Shown here: piece by piece, positions 19,013 through 29,048 of the stretch
How positions within the stretch are numbered: position 1 is the stretch's first letter
Layout: each line of letters opens with the position of its first letter
Assembly (NCBI RefSeq): GCF_014694385.1
Contig: NZ_JAAOCA010000008.1
Location: forward strand, 62,001 to 126,000
Length of the DNA stretch: 64,000 nt
Origin: Pseudomonas typographi
GTDB taxonomy: Bacteria; Pseudomonadota; Gammaproteobacteria; Pseudomonadales; Pseudomonadaceae
Direction of reading: 5' to 3'
Position numbers and translations under genes: made by a program
Notes under the pieces: model-generated
Database searches by the model: none
The model's input: only the letters and a program-made list of their open reading frames with translations
Told to the model about the DNA's origin: nothing

Positions 19013-19642
19013 TTAGACGATGCCGTTGCGCTGCGCCAAATCGATCAGGTCGACCAGCGAGCGGGCGTTGAGCTTCATCAGCAAACGGGTTTTGTAGGTG
19101 CTCACGGTTTTGTTCGACAAGAACATGCCTAGGGCGATTTCCTTGTTGCTCTTGCCCACGGCCAATTGCTGCAACACCGATAATTCCCGCGCCGAAAGCC
19201 GTTTGAGCAGGTCTTTTTCACCGATGTTGCCCATGCTGGAGCGCACCGAGTGCAGCGCCTGATTGGGAAAGTAGCTATAGCCCGAGAGCACAGCCTTGAT
19301 GGCGCTGAGTAATTCGGTGAGGTCTTGTTGCTTGCACACGTAACCCGCCGCGCCGGCCTGCATGCAACGCATCGAGAAATGCCCCGGCGATTGCGACGTA
19401 AGCACCAGTACGCGGCAGTGCGAACCCGCCGCAGCATTGAGCCTGGCCACCACTTCCAGCCCGTCTAGCCGGGGAATGCAGATGTCGAGGATGACGATAT
19501 CGGGTTGGTGTTCACTCGCCAGCCGCAAAGCGTCGGCACCATTGTCGGTTTCAGCGACCACGTCGTAGCCATGGCGCTCCATGAGCATTCTGACGGCGAG
19601 GCGTATGACCGGGTGGTCGTCCACGACCAGCACTTTATCCAT
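19013..19642 (-). CDS. BvgA/LuxR-type response regulator, orphan
   Basis: A 209-residue two-domain regulator. The receiver domain has the acidic pair in VDDHP, the phospho-acceptor Asp in IVILDICIP, Thr in VLVLTSQS and Lys in GYVCKQQD. The C-terminal LuxR helix-turn-helix (LSARELSVLQQLAVGKSNKEIALGM) belongs to the NarL/FixJ group. The closest architecture I recognise is BvgA/EvgA/RocA, usually served by a hybrid sensor kinase; no kinase gene is next to it. It is divergent from the two-helix membrane protein at 20010. Targets unknown. Confidence 0.85.
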   Translation of the reverse strand: MDKVLVVDDHPVIRLAVRMLMERHGYDVVAETDNGADALRLASEHQPDIVILDICIPRLDGLEVVARLNAAAGSHCRVLVLTSQSPGHFSMRCMQAGAAGYVCKQQDLTELLSAIKAVLSGYSYFPNQALHSVRSSMGNIGEKDLLKRLSARELSVLQQLAVGKSNKEIALGMFLSNKTVSTYKTRLLMKLNARSLVDLIDLAQRNGIV

Positions 19643-20009
19643 AGTAAATCGCTACCACTTTTTAATTATTAAACCAGCCAGAACAAAAACCGGGGCTCTC
19701 ATGAGCAACTGATAGTTACACAGACCTTGAAAGAAATACCCCATATAATTTCGGAAACTTCCTACAAGCAACGAAATGAAATAATTCACCTGCGCTGGCA
19801 CCGCAGGTGCGCACCTTGCGCTCTAGCACAGTAGATCCTTACACAAAGCCACTAGGGCAGCAATCAGCCAATTCGCGACAAAATGATATTTCCCAGGTTC
19901 TGAGGTGGCCCGCTTAAGACAACTACATAATTACCCGAGCTCACAACATGGTTAATTTAGTCTTAAGCCGTTCCTCGCCCGACATCCAAGATTCACAAGG
20001 AGGCTTGAG
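19643..20009. other. AT-rich divergent intergenic region with a hairpin
   Basis: These 367 bases separate the response-regulator gene from the membrane-protein gene and must hold both promoters. Base composition is distinctly lower in GC than the surroundings. A perfect 8-bp stem (CACCTGCG with its complement, seven-base loop) is at 19787-19809. No open frame or recognised RNA is seen. Confidence 0.5.
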
Positions 20010-20435
20010 ATGTTAAACACCCTTCCGGTCAAAAACCCGCTGGCCATTATCGCGATCTTCGCGGGTATGATCGAAGCGTCGGCCTTGGCCAGCCTGCCGC
20101 TGCTCGATCACGAAGGTAAGCGGTTGTACGTTTGGTTTCTCATTGGTTTCCCACCGTTTCTGACGCTGCTTTTTTTTGTGACGTTGAATTTCAACCACAG
20201 GGCGCTGTATGCCCCTGACGAAACTCCAACCTTGGCAACGCCGGCCGTGGAGCTGGCTGGCAGTGACGCTTTGCCGGCCGGGCCACGGATACGGCTGGAT
20301 CACCGCGCCGATGAAGCGCCGGACGTGGTGCTGGGCAATATTTCACAGGCGTTGGCATTGCTACAGCACCAAAGCCGGCGCACACCAGGGCACTGCTGCA
20401 CACTCGTGGTGGTGATCCAGGCCGCGCCGGCCTAA
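20010..20435 (+). CDS. Two-transmembrane-helix protein, function unknown
   Basis: A 141-residue protein with a strong AGGAGG-type site before the ATG. It has two hydrophobic helices (about residues 10-30 and 42-60, the second within WFLIGFPPFLTLLFFVTLNF) separated by a short loop, followed by a cytosolic or periplasmic tail of about 75 residues without a known domain. The N-terminal module (NPLAIIAIFAGMIEASALASLP through NHRALYAPDE) resembles membrane modules I have seen on otherwise varied small proteins, but I cannot name the family. The tail ends LGNISQALALLQ then Cys-Cys-rich residues. No co-transcribed partner is visible. Confidence 0.7.
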   Translation: MLNTLPVKNPLAIIAIFAGMIEASALASLPLLDHEGKRLYVWFLIGFPPFLTLLFFVTLNFNHRALYAPDETPTLATPAVELAGSDALPAGPRIRLDHRADEAPDVVLGNISQALALLQHQSRRTPGHCCTLVVVIQAAPA

Positions 20436-20472
20436 TTGCCCTCCCCCCGTGTCGCGCAGGCTTGGCTAATAA

Positions 20473-20498
20473 AAAGCCCGGCACGAAGGCCGGGCTTT
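20473..20498. terminator. Bidirectional terminator after argG
   Basis: AAAGCCCGGC pairs with GCCGGGCTTT around a six-base loop, between the convergent argG and the two-helix protein gene. A and T runs on both sides suit both directions. Confidence 0.85.
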
Positions 20499-20526
20499 CA
20501 TGGGGGCAGCCCCTTATAGGAAGCCC

Positions 20527-21744
<1,218 letters not shown>

Positions 21745-21842
21745 GCCATCACTCCACGGGGTTGTACGGAAAACCCGTGATTCTACCCCTGGCCCCACTG
21801 CTTTTACAGGGCCGCGACAGCAAATGTTAACCAAGCGACGCC

Positions 21843-21958
21843 GGTGTGCTGTTTCAGAAGTTGACTGCGCAAGGTGTGGCCGTCCCTTTTTTGCCACGCT
21901 GCGTTGCCTGATAACAACTTCGCCCTTCAATACTTGTGCGAACGCCTGAAACACCACC
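21843..21958. repeat. Imperfect inverted-repeat element upstream of argG, related to one at 43548
   Basis: The ends read GGTGTGCTGTTTCAG and, on the other strand, GGTGGTGTTTCAG, enclosing about 90 bases. The first 64 bases align without gaps to 43548-43611 with roughly 44 identical positions by my count. There is no open frame. It could be an intergenic repeat family or a shared regulatory segment. Confidence 0.45.
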
Positions 21959-21972
21959 CGCGCATAGCGCAG

Positions 21973-22953
21973 TCAGGCCCGGGGCGCTGCCACAGCGGCC
22001 GGTGCGGGTGCGTTGGGTCCGGCTGCGGGCGCCGGGGCCGGCACAGCAGTGGCGGCTGGCGCGGGCGCGGGCGCGGGCGCGGCGGGCTGCACCGTAAGGC
22101 GATCGAGCTGAATGTTCACTCGGCGGTTACGGGCGCGGTTGGCGGGGGAATTGTTCGGCACCACCGGGTACTGTTCACCATGAAAGCGCACTACCACCTG
22201 CGAATCCGGTACACCGTGTTGGGTCAGGTAGTCAGCCACGGCCAACGCCCGCCGGCGCGACAATTCGCGGTTGGCCAGGCGGTTGCCACTGTTGTCGGAA
22301 TGGCCGTCGAGCTCCACATGGTTGACGCTAGGGTCGGCCTTCATGTACGCAACCACGGTGTCCAGGCGCTTGCGCCCGGCCGTGTCGAGCTCGACCCCCG
22401 AGGGAAACGCCACCTGGCTCAGGCGCACTTGGTCAAAGCTCATCGGCAGTAACTTGGTACTGCAGGCTTGGTAGTCGGCCCAGGCCTGGGTGAACCTGAC
22501 CGGCAGCACGCGCACCTCCATGGGCTTGCCGGTGTCGCTGGAGAATGCCCGCACCACGCTGCTACGGCCTTCGAGCAGGCCATTGATCAAGCCGGCGGCC
22601 TGGCTCTGGCTGCTGGCTAGCACCACCTCGCCACTGGCCAAGCGCGCGCCGCCCAGGTTCACGTCGCCACGCCCCGGCTGCCAGGGCGCGGCGGCTGCCA
22701 GCAAGGTGGCGTTGCCGGTGCCCAGCAGGGGTGTGTCGGCGCGCAGCCGGAACACGGCTTTTTCCCCGGCCCGGCGCAGGAACTCACCGCTGCCAAAGCC
22801 CTCGATCGGCTGGGTAAGCCGGCATTCGAATTGATCGCCTTCGACCTTCCACTGAACGTTTTCCAGCCGAGACTGGAACGTGAACGCCCCTGCAGGCGCC
22901 GTGACCAGGCCGGCGGCGAACAAGGTAACAAGGGCGAGGTAAGGCTGGCGCAC
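21973..22953 (-). CDS. motY: MotY-type sodium-motor T-ring protein (OmpA-like)
   Basis: A 326-residue exported protein. GTG start 22953 has GGGAG 7-8 bases upstream and gives a clean signal peptide (MRQPYLALVTLFAAGLVTAPAGA, shown here only as a location: residues 1-23). The mature part opens FTFQSRLENVQWKVEGDQFECRL, as in MotY. The C-terminal OmpA-type peptidoglycan-binding domain (VELDGHSDNSGNRLANRELS, NRRVNIQL) anchors the flagellar stator ring. A tail of about 45 residues is Ala/Pro only, encoded by near-tandem GCGGGC-type repeats. Gene order with argG and divergent pyrC supports motY. Confidence 0.85.
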   Translation of the reverse strand: MRQPYLALVTLFAAGLVTAPAGAFTFQSRLENVQWKVEGDQFECRLTQPIEGFGSGEFLRRAGEKAVFRLRADTPLLGTGNATLLAAAAPWQPGRGDVNLGGARLASGEVVLASSQSQAAGLINGLLEGRSSVVRAFSSDTGKPMEVRVLPVRFTQAWADYQACSTKLLPMSFDQVRLSQVAFPSGVELDTAGRKRLDTVVAYMKADPSVNHVELDGHSDNSGNRLANRELSRRRALAVADYLTQHGVPDSQVVVRFHGEQYPVVPNNSPANRARNRRVNIQLDRLTVQPAAPAPAPAPAATAVPAPAPAAGPNAPAPAAVAAPRA

Positions 22954-23080
22954 GGCGGGCTCCCAGGTAATGGCTGTGTACCTGTTGGGTATCGGTTGGC
23001 ACCGGGAAAACTTGATAGCGGATGCCGGCGGTGGCCTTTTCCGGTAGCATTCGACCCTAGTTTGCCCCTGGGTATTTTCC

Positions 23081-24127
23081 ATGACCGACCGCCTCACCCT
23101 TTTGCGCCCCGACGACTGGCACATCCACCTGCGCGACGGCGCGGCGCTGCCACACACCGTGGCGGACGCTGCGCGCACGTTCGCCCGGGCGATCATCATG
23201 CCGAACCTGGTGCCACCGGTGCGCAATGCCGAGCAGGCCGCCGCCTATCGCGAGCGGATCCTCGCCGCACGCCCGGCTGGCAGCCGCTTCGAACCGCTGA
23301 TGGTGCTGTACCTGACCGACCGCACGCAGCCGCAAGACATCCACGATGCCAAGGCCAGCGGTTTCGTCCACGCCGCCAAGCTGTACCCGGCAGGTGCCAC
23401 CACAAACTCCGACTCCGGGGTTACCCGGCTCGAGCTGATTTTCCCGGTCCTCGAAGCCATGGCCGAGGTGGGCATGCCGTTGCTGGTGCATGGCGAAGTC
23501 ACGCGCAGTGAAATCGACCTGTTCGACCGTGAAAAAGCCTTCATTGATGAGCACCTGCGCCAGGTCGTCGAACGCTTCCCTACCTTGAAGGTGGTATTCG
23601 AGCACATCACCACCGCCGACGCCGCGCAGTTCGTCAGTGAGGCCCCGGCCAACGTGGGCGCGACCATTACCGCGCACCATTTGCTTTATAACCGTAACCA
23701 CATGCTGGTGGGCGGTATTCGCCCGCATTTGTACTGCCTACCGGTGCTCAAGCGCAATACGCACCAGCAAGCGCTGTTGAACGCAGCTACCCGTGGCAGC
23801 GGCAAATTCTTCCTCGGCACCGACTCGGCCCCACATGCCCAGCACGCCAAGGAAGCCGCCTGTGGCTGTGCCGGCTGCTACACCGCCTTCGCCGCCATAG
23901 AGCTGTATGCCGAGGCCTTCGAGCAACGTGGTGCATTGGACAAATTGGAAGGCTTCGCCAGCCTGCATGGGCCAGCCTTCTATGGCATGGCGCCGAACAA
24001 CGAGCGTATCACCCTGGTGCGCGAGCCTTGGCACGTGCCGGCCAACCTGCCGCTGGGCGAGCACAGCGTAGTACCGCTGCGCGCCGGCGAAACCCTGCGG
24101 TGGCGCTTGTTGGAGGCTGTGGCGTGA
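23081..24127 (+). CDS. pyrC: Dihydroorotase
   Basis: A 348-residue amidohydrolase of the short PyrC class. Metal ligands are in [10 protein letters not shown] (HxH), the carboxylated Lys is in [14 protein letters not shown], His lies in LLVHGEVT and VFEHITT, and the Asp is in GTDSAPH. It makes dihydroorotate in pyrimidine synthesis. The last four bases overlap the rnt start. Confidence 0.97.
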   Translation: MTDRLTLLRPDDWHIHLRDGAALPHTVADAARTFARAIIMPNLVPPVRNAEQAAAYRERILAARPAGSRFEPLMVLYLTDRTQPQDIHDAKASGFVHAAKLYPAGATTNSDSGVTRLELIFPVLEAMAEVGMPLLVHGEVTRSEIDLFDREKAFIDEHLRQVVERFPTLKVVFEHITTADAAQFVSEAPANVGATITAHHLLYNRNHMLVGGIRPHLYCLPVLKRNTHQQALLNAATRGSGKFFLGTDSAPHAQHAKEAACGCAGCYTAFAAIELYAEAFEQRGALDKLEGFASLHGPAFYGMAPNNERITLVREPWHVPANLPLGEHSVVPLRAGETLRWRLLEAVA

Positions 24128-24801
24128 GCGAAGACCTATACGACGACGAACTCGAACCCTCCTCTGGCGGCGGCGGCACCCGCCACCCTATGGCAGCACG
24201 CTTTCGTGGCTACCTGCCCGTGGTGGTGGATGTCGAAACCGGTGGCTTCAACAGTGCGACCGACGCCTTGCTGGAAATCGCCGCCACCGCCGTGGGCATG
24301 GACGAAAAAGGCTTTTTGTTTCCCGAACACACCTGGTTTTTCCGGGTTGAACCGTTCGAAGGCGCCAACATTGAAGCGGCCGCGCTGGAGTTCACCGGCA
24401 TCAAGCTCGACCACCCATTGCGCATGGCGGTCAGCGAAGAAAGCGCCTTGGCCGACATTTTTCGCGGCGTGCGTAAAGCGATCAAGGCCAATGGCTGCAA
24501 GCGGGCGATTCTGGTGGGGCACAACAGCAGCTTTGACCTGGGCTTCCTGAATGCGGCAGTGGCGCGTCACGACCTCAAGCGCAACCCGTTTCATCCGTTC
24601 TCAAGCTTCGATACCGCCACGTTGGCCGGCTTGGCCTATGGCCAAACGGTACTGGCCAAGGCCTGCCAAAGCGCCGACATCGACTTCGATGGACGCGAGG
24701 CGCACTCTGCCCGCTACGACACGGAAAAAACCGCGGAATTGTTCTGCGGCATCGTCAACCGTTGGAAGACGCTGGGCGGTTGGCACAGCCACGACCTATA
24801 G
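24124..24801 (+). CDS. rnt: Ribonuclease T
   Basis: A 225-residue DEDD exonuclease. DVETGGF holds the first Asp and Glu, [11 protein letters not shown] the second Asp, and [14 protein letters not shown] the final His and Asp. It trims the 3' ends of tRNA and other stable RNAs. The GTG start at 24124 overlaps the pyrC stop (GTGA); the longer frame would run through pyrC. The first 20 residues are acidic and Gly-rich. Confidence 0.95.
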   Translation: MSEDLYDDELEPSSGGGGTRHPMAARFRGYLPVVVDVETGGFNSATDALLEIAATAVGMDEKGFLFPEHTWFFRVEPFEGANIEAAALEFTGIKLDHPLRMAVSEESALADIFRGVRKAIKANGCKRAILVGHNSSFDLGFLNAAVARHDLKRNPFHPFSSFDTATLAGLAYGQTVLAKACQSADIDFDGREAHSARYDTEKTAELFCGIVNRWKTLGGWHSHDL

Positions 24802-24923
24802 CGCGGCGCCAGTCTTCTGCCCTCCGAATACCGGCCCTCGTGGCCGGTTTTTCGCGTTGGCATTGGGCCCTCATTCCCCCGCCAACCATTCGTCGGCATT
24901 ATAAGGATCGGCCTATGGCAATT

Positions 24924-24952
24924 TTGACAAGCATTCTCATTACCATTAAGAT
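24924..24952 (+). promoter_or_regulatory. bfd promoter with a Fur-box-like operator between -35 and -10
   Basis: TTGACA (24924-24929) and TAAGAT (24947-24952) are spaced by exactly 17 bases. The spacer holds GCATTCTCATTACCATT, whose complement matches the Fur 19-mer GATAATGATAATCATTATC at about 12 positions. Iron repression of bfd is the expected consequence. Confidence 0.7.
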
Positions 24953-24989
24953 CCTGGCATCGACAGCCTAAAGCGACGGTAGCCGCGCC

Positions 24990-25211
24990 ATGTATGTATG
25001 TCTTTGCCAGGGAGTCACAGACGGTCAGATCCGCGATGCGATCTACGACGGATGCTGCAGTTACCGGGAAGTACGTGACGCCACCGGTGTTGCTAAACAA
25101 TGTGGTAAATGCGCATGCCTTGCCAAAGAAGTGGTTCGTGGCACCCTTGCAGAATTGCAAACAGCGTGCAATGCCGCGTTGCCCTACCCTGCGGAATTTA
25201 CCGCGGCGTAA
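24990..25211 (+). CDS. bfd: Bacterioferritin-associated ferredoxin
   Basis: A 73-residue 2Fe-2S protein with the four cluster cysteines C4, C6, C38 and C41, exactly the Bfd spacing. It donates electrons to bacterioferritin to release stored iron. Followed by a terminator and then bfr; a Fur-type promoter lies upstream. Confidence 0.95.
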   Translation: MYVCLCQGVTDGQIRDAIYDGCCSYREVRDATGVAKQCGKCACLAKEVVRGTLAELQTACNAALPYPAEFTAA

Positions 25212-25226
25212 TAGGCGTATTTCAAC

Positions 25227-25252
25227 AAAACCGGGCCTAGCCCGGTTTTTTT
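25227..25252 (+). terminator. Terminator after bfd
   Basis: AAAACCGGGC pairs with GCCCGGTTTT around a CTA loop, followed by further T. It separates bfd from bfr. Confidence 0.9.
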
Positions 25253-25295
25253 ATGCCTGTAATTCAATAGTTTAGGCCCAAGACGCGAGACTCAA

Positions 25296-25320
25296 ACATT
25301 CTTATTCCCATTAAAATTCA
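25296..25320 (+). promoter_or_regulatory. Fur-box-like site upstream of bfr
   Basis: The site reads CATTCTTATTCCCATTAAAAT, which differs at only a few bases from the bfd operator (CATTCTCATTACCATTAAGAT). Its complement matches the Fur consensus at about 10 of 19 positions. A TTGACA lies 23 bases downstream at 25343, with a weak -10. Confidence 0.5.
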
Positions 25321-25409
25321 CTTATTATTCAAACACTTAGGTTTGACAGCCGTCACCCGTCAGCGCACACTGCGCCCATCGACACTTTGCACACGGACTG
25401 GGTACCTTC

Positions 25410-25889
25410 ATGAAAGGCGATATCAGCGTCATTCGGCATTTGAACATCATCCTCGGCAACGAGCTGATCGCCATCAACCAGTACTTCTTGCATGCGCGCA
25501 TGTATGAAGACTGGGGCCTGAACAGGCTCGGCAAGCATGAGTATCGCGAGTCGATCGACGAGATGAAGCATGCCGACAAGCTGATCAAGCGTATCCTGTT
25601 CCTGGAGGGCCTGCCCAACCTGCAGGAACTGGGCAAGTTGCTGATTGGCGAACACACCCGGGAGATGCTGGAGTGCGACCTGAAGCTCGAACAAAAAGGT
25701 TTGGCCGACCTTAAAGCGGCCATCGCCCATTGCGAGCAAGTCGGCGACTTCGGCAGCCGCGAGCTACTCGAAGACATCCTCGAATCCGAGGAAGAACACA
25801 TCGACTGGCTTGAAACCCAGCTCGGCCTGATCGACAAGGTGGGTATCGAAAACTACCTGCAGTCGGCTATGGGTGAAGAGGCGCCCTGA
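25410..25889 (+). CDS. bfr: Bacterioferritin
   Basis: A 159-residue ferritin-like four-helix protein. The haem ligand M52 is in DEMKHADK, and the ferroxidase-centre residues E18, E51, H54 and the EEEHIDWLE motif near residue 127 are present. It oxidises and stores iron as a 24-mer. Grouped with bfd and grxD, which together form an iron-handling set. Confidence 0.95.
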   Translation: MKGDISVIRHLNIILGNELIAINQYFLHARMYEDWGLNRLGKHEYRESIDEMKHADKLIKRILFLEGLPNLQELGKLLIGEHTREMLECDLKLEQKGLADLKAAIAHCEQVGDFGSRELLEDILESEEEHIDWLETQLGLIDKVGIENYLQSAMGEEAP

Positions 25890-25926
25890 TTGGGCCGACT
25901 ATACGGCCTAACCGCGCGCTCCATTG

Positions 25927-25960
25927 AAAAGCCCCGCCATCATCGATGCGCGGGGCTTTT
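25927..25960. terminator. Bidirectional terminator between bfr and grxD
   Basis: AAAAGCCCCGC pairs with GCGGGGCTTTT, with A and T runs on both sides, between two convergent genes. Confidence 0.88.
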
Positions 25961-25982
25961 CCGTTTAACGCGCAGGCTGAGC

Positions 25983-26327
25983 TCAGGCGTTGCTTTCAGC
26001 ACCTGCGGTGGCTTTTTCCACCGCGGCCTTGATCAGGGTCTGCAACTCACCGTTGGCCGCCATCTCGGCGACGATGTCGCTACCACCGACCAGTTCGCCA
26101 CCTACCCACAACTGCGGGAAGGTCGGCCAATTCGCGTACTTGGGCAAGTTGGCGCGGATTTCCGGGTTCTGCAGGATATCGACATAAGCGAATTTCTCGC
26201 CGCACTGCATCAGCGCCTGTGCGGCGCGTGCCGAAAAACCGCATTGCGGCGCGTTCGGCGAACCTTTCATGTACAGCAGGATCGTGTTGCTGGCAATCTG
26301 ATCTTTGATGGTTTCGATAATATCCAT
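25983..26327 (-). CDS. grxD: Monothiol glutaredoxin (Grx4 type)
   Basis: A 114-residue protein with the CGFS active site (C29) in SPNAPQCGFSARA and the glutathione-binding WPTFPQLWVGGELVGGSD. The class carries 2Fe-2S clusters and links iron status with Fe-S assembly. ATG 26327 gives the standard N-terminus MDIIETIKDQI. Confidence 0.95.
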   Translation of the reverse strand: MDIIETIKDQIASNTILLYMKGSPNAPQCGFSARAAQALMQCGEKFAYVDILQNPEIRANLPKYANWPTFPQLWVGGELVGGSDIVAEMAANGELQTLIKAAVEKATAGAESNA

Positions 26328-26412
26328 GGGGACCTCGGCTAGAACGGTATACGTCGACACGGTAGCCAAGTGTAACGGAAACCCGACTGCGGTGCTTGGT
26401 CATTGCGTTCAT

Positions 26413-26709
26413 TCACGAATTGAACGGCACCACCGGTGGGGAGCCGAGCAGTTGGATCTCAGTGATCGTTTCGACCTGCTCTTGGCTCAGGTGCTGGCCG
26501 GTAAGCTCGCCGATCAACTGCCAATGGCCATCGAGCTCGGTACTGATGGTCGCCATGCGGTCGATCATCCGCTTGCCCGCCGCGCGGGTGACGTCGTCGT
26601 CGCTTCGCAGCAACTCAAACGACATGCTCGTCATCGCTGCGGTGAGATGGGTCAGCGTGCGGGCAGTCAGCCCGAGCAGCTCCATCAACTGTTGTTCCTT
26701 TGCTTCCAT
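26413..26709 (-). CDS. Helical hypothetical protein
   Basis: A 98-residue all-helical protein (MEAKEQQLMELLGLTARTL start) rich in Leu, Met and Thr, without signal or membrane segments and without cysteines. It follows the regulator gene at 26923 on the same strand, 213 bases apart, and precedes grxD. I do not recognise a domain; position in the argF-grxD interval suggests a conserved Pseudomonas gene. Confidence 0.65.
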   Translation of the reverse strand: MEAKEQQLMELLGLTARTLTHLTAAMTSMSFELLRSDDDVTRAAGKRMIDRMATISTELDGHWQLIGELTGQHLSQEQVETITEIQLLGSPPVVPFNS

Positions 26710-26922
26710 TGCGTGACTCCCTGTATCGCATGGGAACCATTATCGCCCACGCCATGGATTTGTGGAATGCGCCACTGCGTGTCTGCTTGCCATCTATCGC
26801 TCGGCAGTGGCCACTTATGTAAAGGACACGTGGTGCGCAAGCAGAGTTCACGGCAGCGGCGACGAATGGCCCGGCCTGTCCCAGGCCTAGCCAATAGCGG
26901 TGGCTGCCCGCAATACCGGCAA

Positions 26923-27321
26923 CTATGCCCGTTGCTTTAGCGCCAAGCCGGTGACCATCGCCTCGAAATGCTCCAAGGACCACGGTTTTTGCAGAAACCC
27001 CGAATTCGTCGGAAGCTGGTCGGCAGGGTTGGCCAGATAACCGCTCATCACCAGCACCTTCAGATTAGGCCGGCTTTTGTAAACTTCCCACGCAACGTCA
27101 CACCCCGTGGAGGTTCCGGGCGTAGTGACGTCGGTAATCACCAAATGCCAACACCCCACATTCACGTTGTAAGCCGCAAGGCCTTCGTCTGCCGTGCAGG
27201 CAGCCAATGTGCTATAGCCGAGGCCTTCGAGTACCTCTGTTGCAAGCACCCTCAGCGCCTCTTCATCCTCTATGAGAAGGACACGAGGTGGGCTGGCAGA
27301 AGGGGTAGCGTCTAGTTCCAT
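26923..27321 (-). CDS. Single-domain response regulator (CheY-like receiver)
   Basis: A 132-residue lone receiver. The acidic pair is in LLIEDEEAL, the phospho-acceptor Asp in LVITDVTTPG, Ser in VLVMSGY and Lys in GFLQKPW. No output domain exists, so it would act through protein contacts or as a phosphorelay intermediate. The type with SGYLANPADQLP and FLQKPWSLE resembles receivers attached to hybrid histidine kinases. No kinase gene is nearby. Confidence 0.82.
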   Translation of the reverse strand: MELDATPSASPPRVLLIEDEEALRVLATEVLEGLGYSTLAACTADEGLAAYNVNVGCWHLVITDVTTPGTSTGCDVAWEVYKSRPNLKVLVMSGYLANPADQLPTNSGFLQKPWSLEHFEAMVTGLALKQRA

Positions 27322-28124
27322 GGCGCAATGTTCACTGTATCCGTCGGTTAAGCATGAACGGGTAGACTCACTTCAGGCGTAAAGGCTTCGGGGCGCCGAT
27401 GAAACGCTGGGTTTGTACATATTTTTTCGATGAAGCTTTATTCAGGTAGGGGCCTGTATAGGTTTCCCTCGCCGTTGCCACACGCAGTTGCATGAGCAGC
27501 GCCTGCATCATCACGTGCTCTGGCCATTCGATAAGCTGTTCAAAGGTAATCGACAGGATGTACCTGACGGGGGTGTGGCTACCCTGCGCCGCCTACCCTC
27601 CCGGCGTTTGCTGACGGCGGCAGGTACTGCCCATCACACATCAAAAAACCGCCGTGCCCGTGCGCGGGGATTGGGCCTTATCAGGGTCCGGTAGGCATCG
27701 GGCGAGAGCCCAAGGCACGATAGGTTGCCTTTAGCTCAACTGCCCTGCGGTATAGATATACAGCCGATATCGCCCCACCCGAAGGTAAACCGCCCCTATT
27801 GGCGGGTTCGTGATACAACCTGGCTGGCATTAATTGCCAACCCGCATGGCCGCAGTGTACAAGTGTTTGCGGTCGACCTGCGCAACGTGGCTGAGCAGTG
27901 GGCCCGGCTGCAGAAATTGGCGAAGCGATGAAGGACCCAGAACCGGACCCAGCGCGACCAGCCCTTACCTGAAAACCCCGGAAACACACCCCACACTTGA
28001 AACCACGCGACATTTTTTTATAGCATCGCGTCTTTCCCCCTGTACTTTGCCGCCTGAAGCGGCCTTCGTCGCGGGTCTTGCCGTTCGCGAAGATCTCCGC
28101 GGTCCGTTGCAAAAAAGGTAGTTA
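27322..28124. other. About 800 bases without a convincing gene, upstream of argF
   Basis: Short frames exist on both strands, but none has a good start with a ribosome site and a recognisable protein. The most protein-like is on the plus strand near 27790-27931 (ending VFAVDLRNVAEQWARLQKL), which could be the decayed 3' end of a gene. The last 100 bases must hold the argF promoter. I see no tRNA, repeat or known small RNA. Confidence 0.4.
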
Positions 28125-29048
28125 ATGATGAGCGCTAGGCACTTTCTCTCCCTGATGGATTTCACGCCGGACGAATTGGCCAGCGTGATCCGCCGAGGGG
28201 TGGAGCTCAAGCACCTGCGTGACCAGAGTGTGTTGTTCGAACCCCTCAAGGGGCGGGTGCTGGGCATGATCTTCGAAAAATCCTCGACCCGCACGCGGCT
28301 GTCGTTCGAGGCTGGCATGATCCAACTCGGCGGCCAGGCGATCTTCCTTTCGCCGCGCGACACGCAGTTGGGCCGCGGCGAGCCGATCGGCGATTGCGCT
28401 ATCGTGATGTCGCGCATGCTCGATGCGGTGATGATCCGCACCTTCGCCCACGGCACCCTCACCGAATTCGCCGCCAATTCCCGAGTGCCGGTGATCAATG
28501 GGCTATCCGACGACCTGCACCCCTGCCAACTGCTGGCCGACATGCAAACGTTCCTCGAACATCGCGGCAGCATCCAGGGTAAAACGGTGGCCTGGGTCGG
28601 CGACGGCAACAATATGTGCAATACCTATATCGAAGCGGCCATCCAGTTTGGCTTCCACCTACGCATTGCTTGCCCGCAAGGGTACGAGCCCAGCGCAAGG
28701 TTCCTGGAAATGGCCGGTAACCGCGTGACAGTGCTGCGCGACCCGTACGAAGCGGTGGCTGGGGCGCACTTGGTCAGCACGGATGTGTGGACGTCCATGG
28801 GCCAGGAAGAAGAAACCGCCCAGCGCCTGGCACGCTTCGCGCCTTACCAGGTAAACCGAGCCCTGTTGGACCACGCTGCTGGCGATGTGCTGTTCATGCA
28901 CTGCCTGCCGGCCCACCGCGGCGAGGAAATCAGCCACGACCTGCTCGACGACCCGCGCTCGGTCGCCTGGGACCAAGCAGAAAACCGCCTGCACGCGCAA
29001 AAGGCCCTGCTCGAGCGCTTGGTCGCCCCTGGCTATCGCCCCGCATGA
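28125..29048 (+). CDS. argF: Ornithine carbamoyltransferase, anabolic
   Basis: A 307-residue enzyme with the carbamoyl-phosphate loop SSTRTR, the HPCQ motif in [11 protein letters not shown], and the ornithine-side HCLPAHRG. It forms citrulline, the substrate of ArgG encoded 6 kb away. Start may be ATG 28125 or 28128; both are preceded by AAGG. Its stop overlaps the start of the next gene (ATGA), so an ABC ATPase is co-translated. Confidence 0.95.
   Translation: MMSARHFLSLMDFTPDELASVIRRGVELKHLRDQSVLFEPLKGRVLGMIFEKSSTRTRLSFEAGMIQLGGQAIFLSPRDTQLGRGEPIGDCAIVMSRMLDAVMIRTFAHGTLTEFAANSRVPVINGLSDDLHPCQLLADMQTFLEHRGSIQGKTVAWVGDGNNMCNTYIEAAIQFGFHLRIACPQGYEPSARFLEMAGNRVTVLRDPYEAVAGAHLVSTDVWTSMGQEEETAQRLARFAPYQVNRALLDHAAGDVLFMHCLPAHRGEEISHDLLDDPRSVAWDQAENRLHAQKALLERLVAPGYRPA

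Noticed and set aside
23057..24064. Frames on the strand opposite pyrC
   Set aside because: pyrC motifs are intact on the plus strand; the opposite frames lack families.
24915..24971. An 18-residue frame (MAILTSILITIKILASTA) with AAGGA upstream, before bfd
   Set aside because: It overlaps the -35, Fur-like site and -10 of the bfd promoter, so it would lie mostly upstream of the transcript; probably coincidence.
27725..27931. A 68-codon plus-strand frame starting with TTG
   Set aside because: No ribosome site or recognised family; possibly the decayed end of a gene, recorded only in the region entry.
27681..28112. A 143-codon open frame on the minus strand upstream of argF
   Set aside because: Low-complexity Arg/Gly-rich translation, no ribosome site, and it covers the argF promoter.
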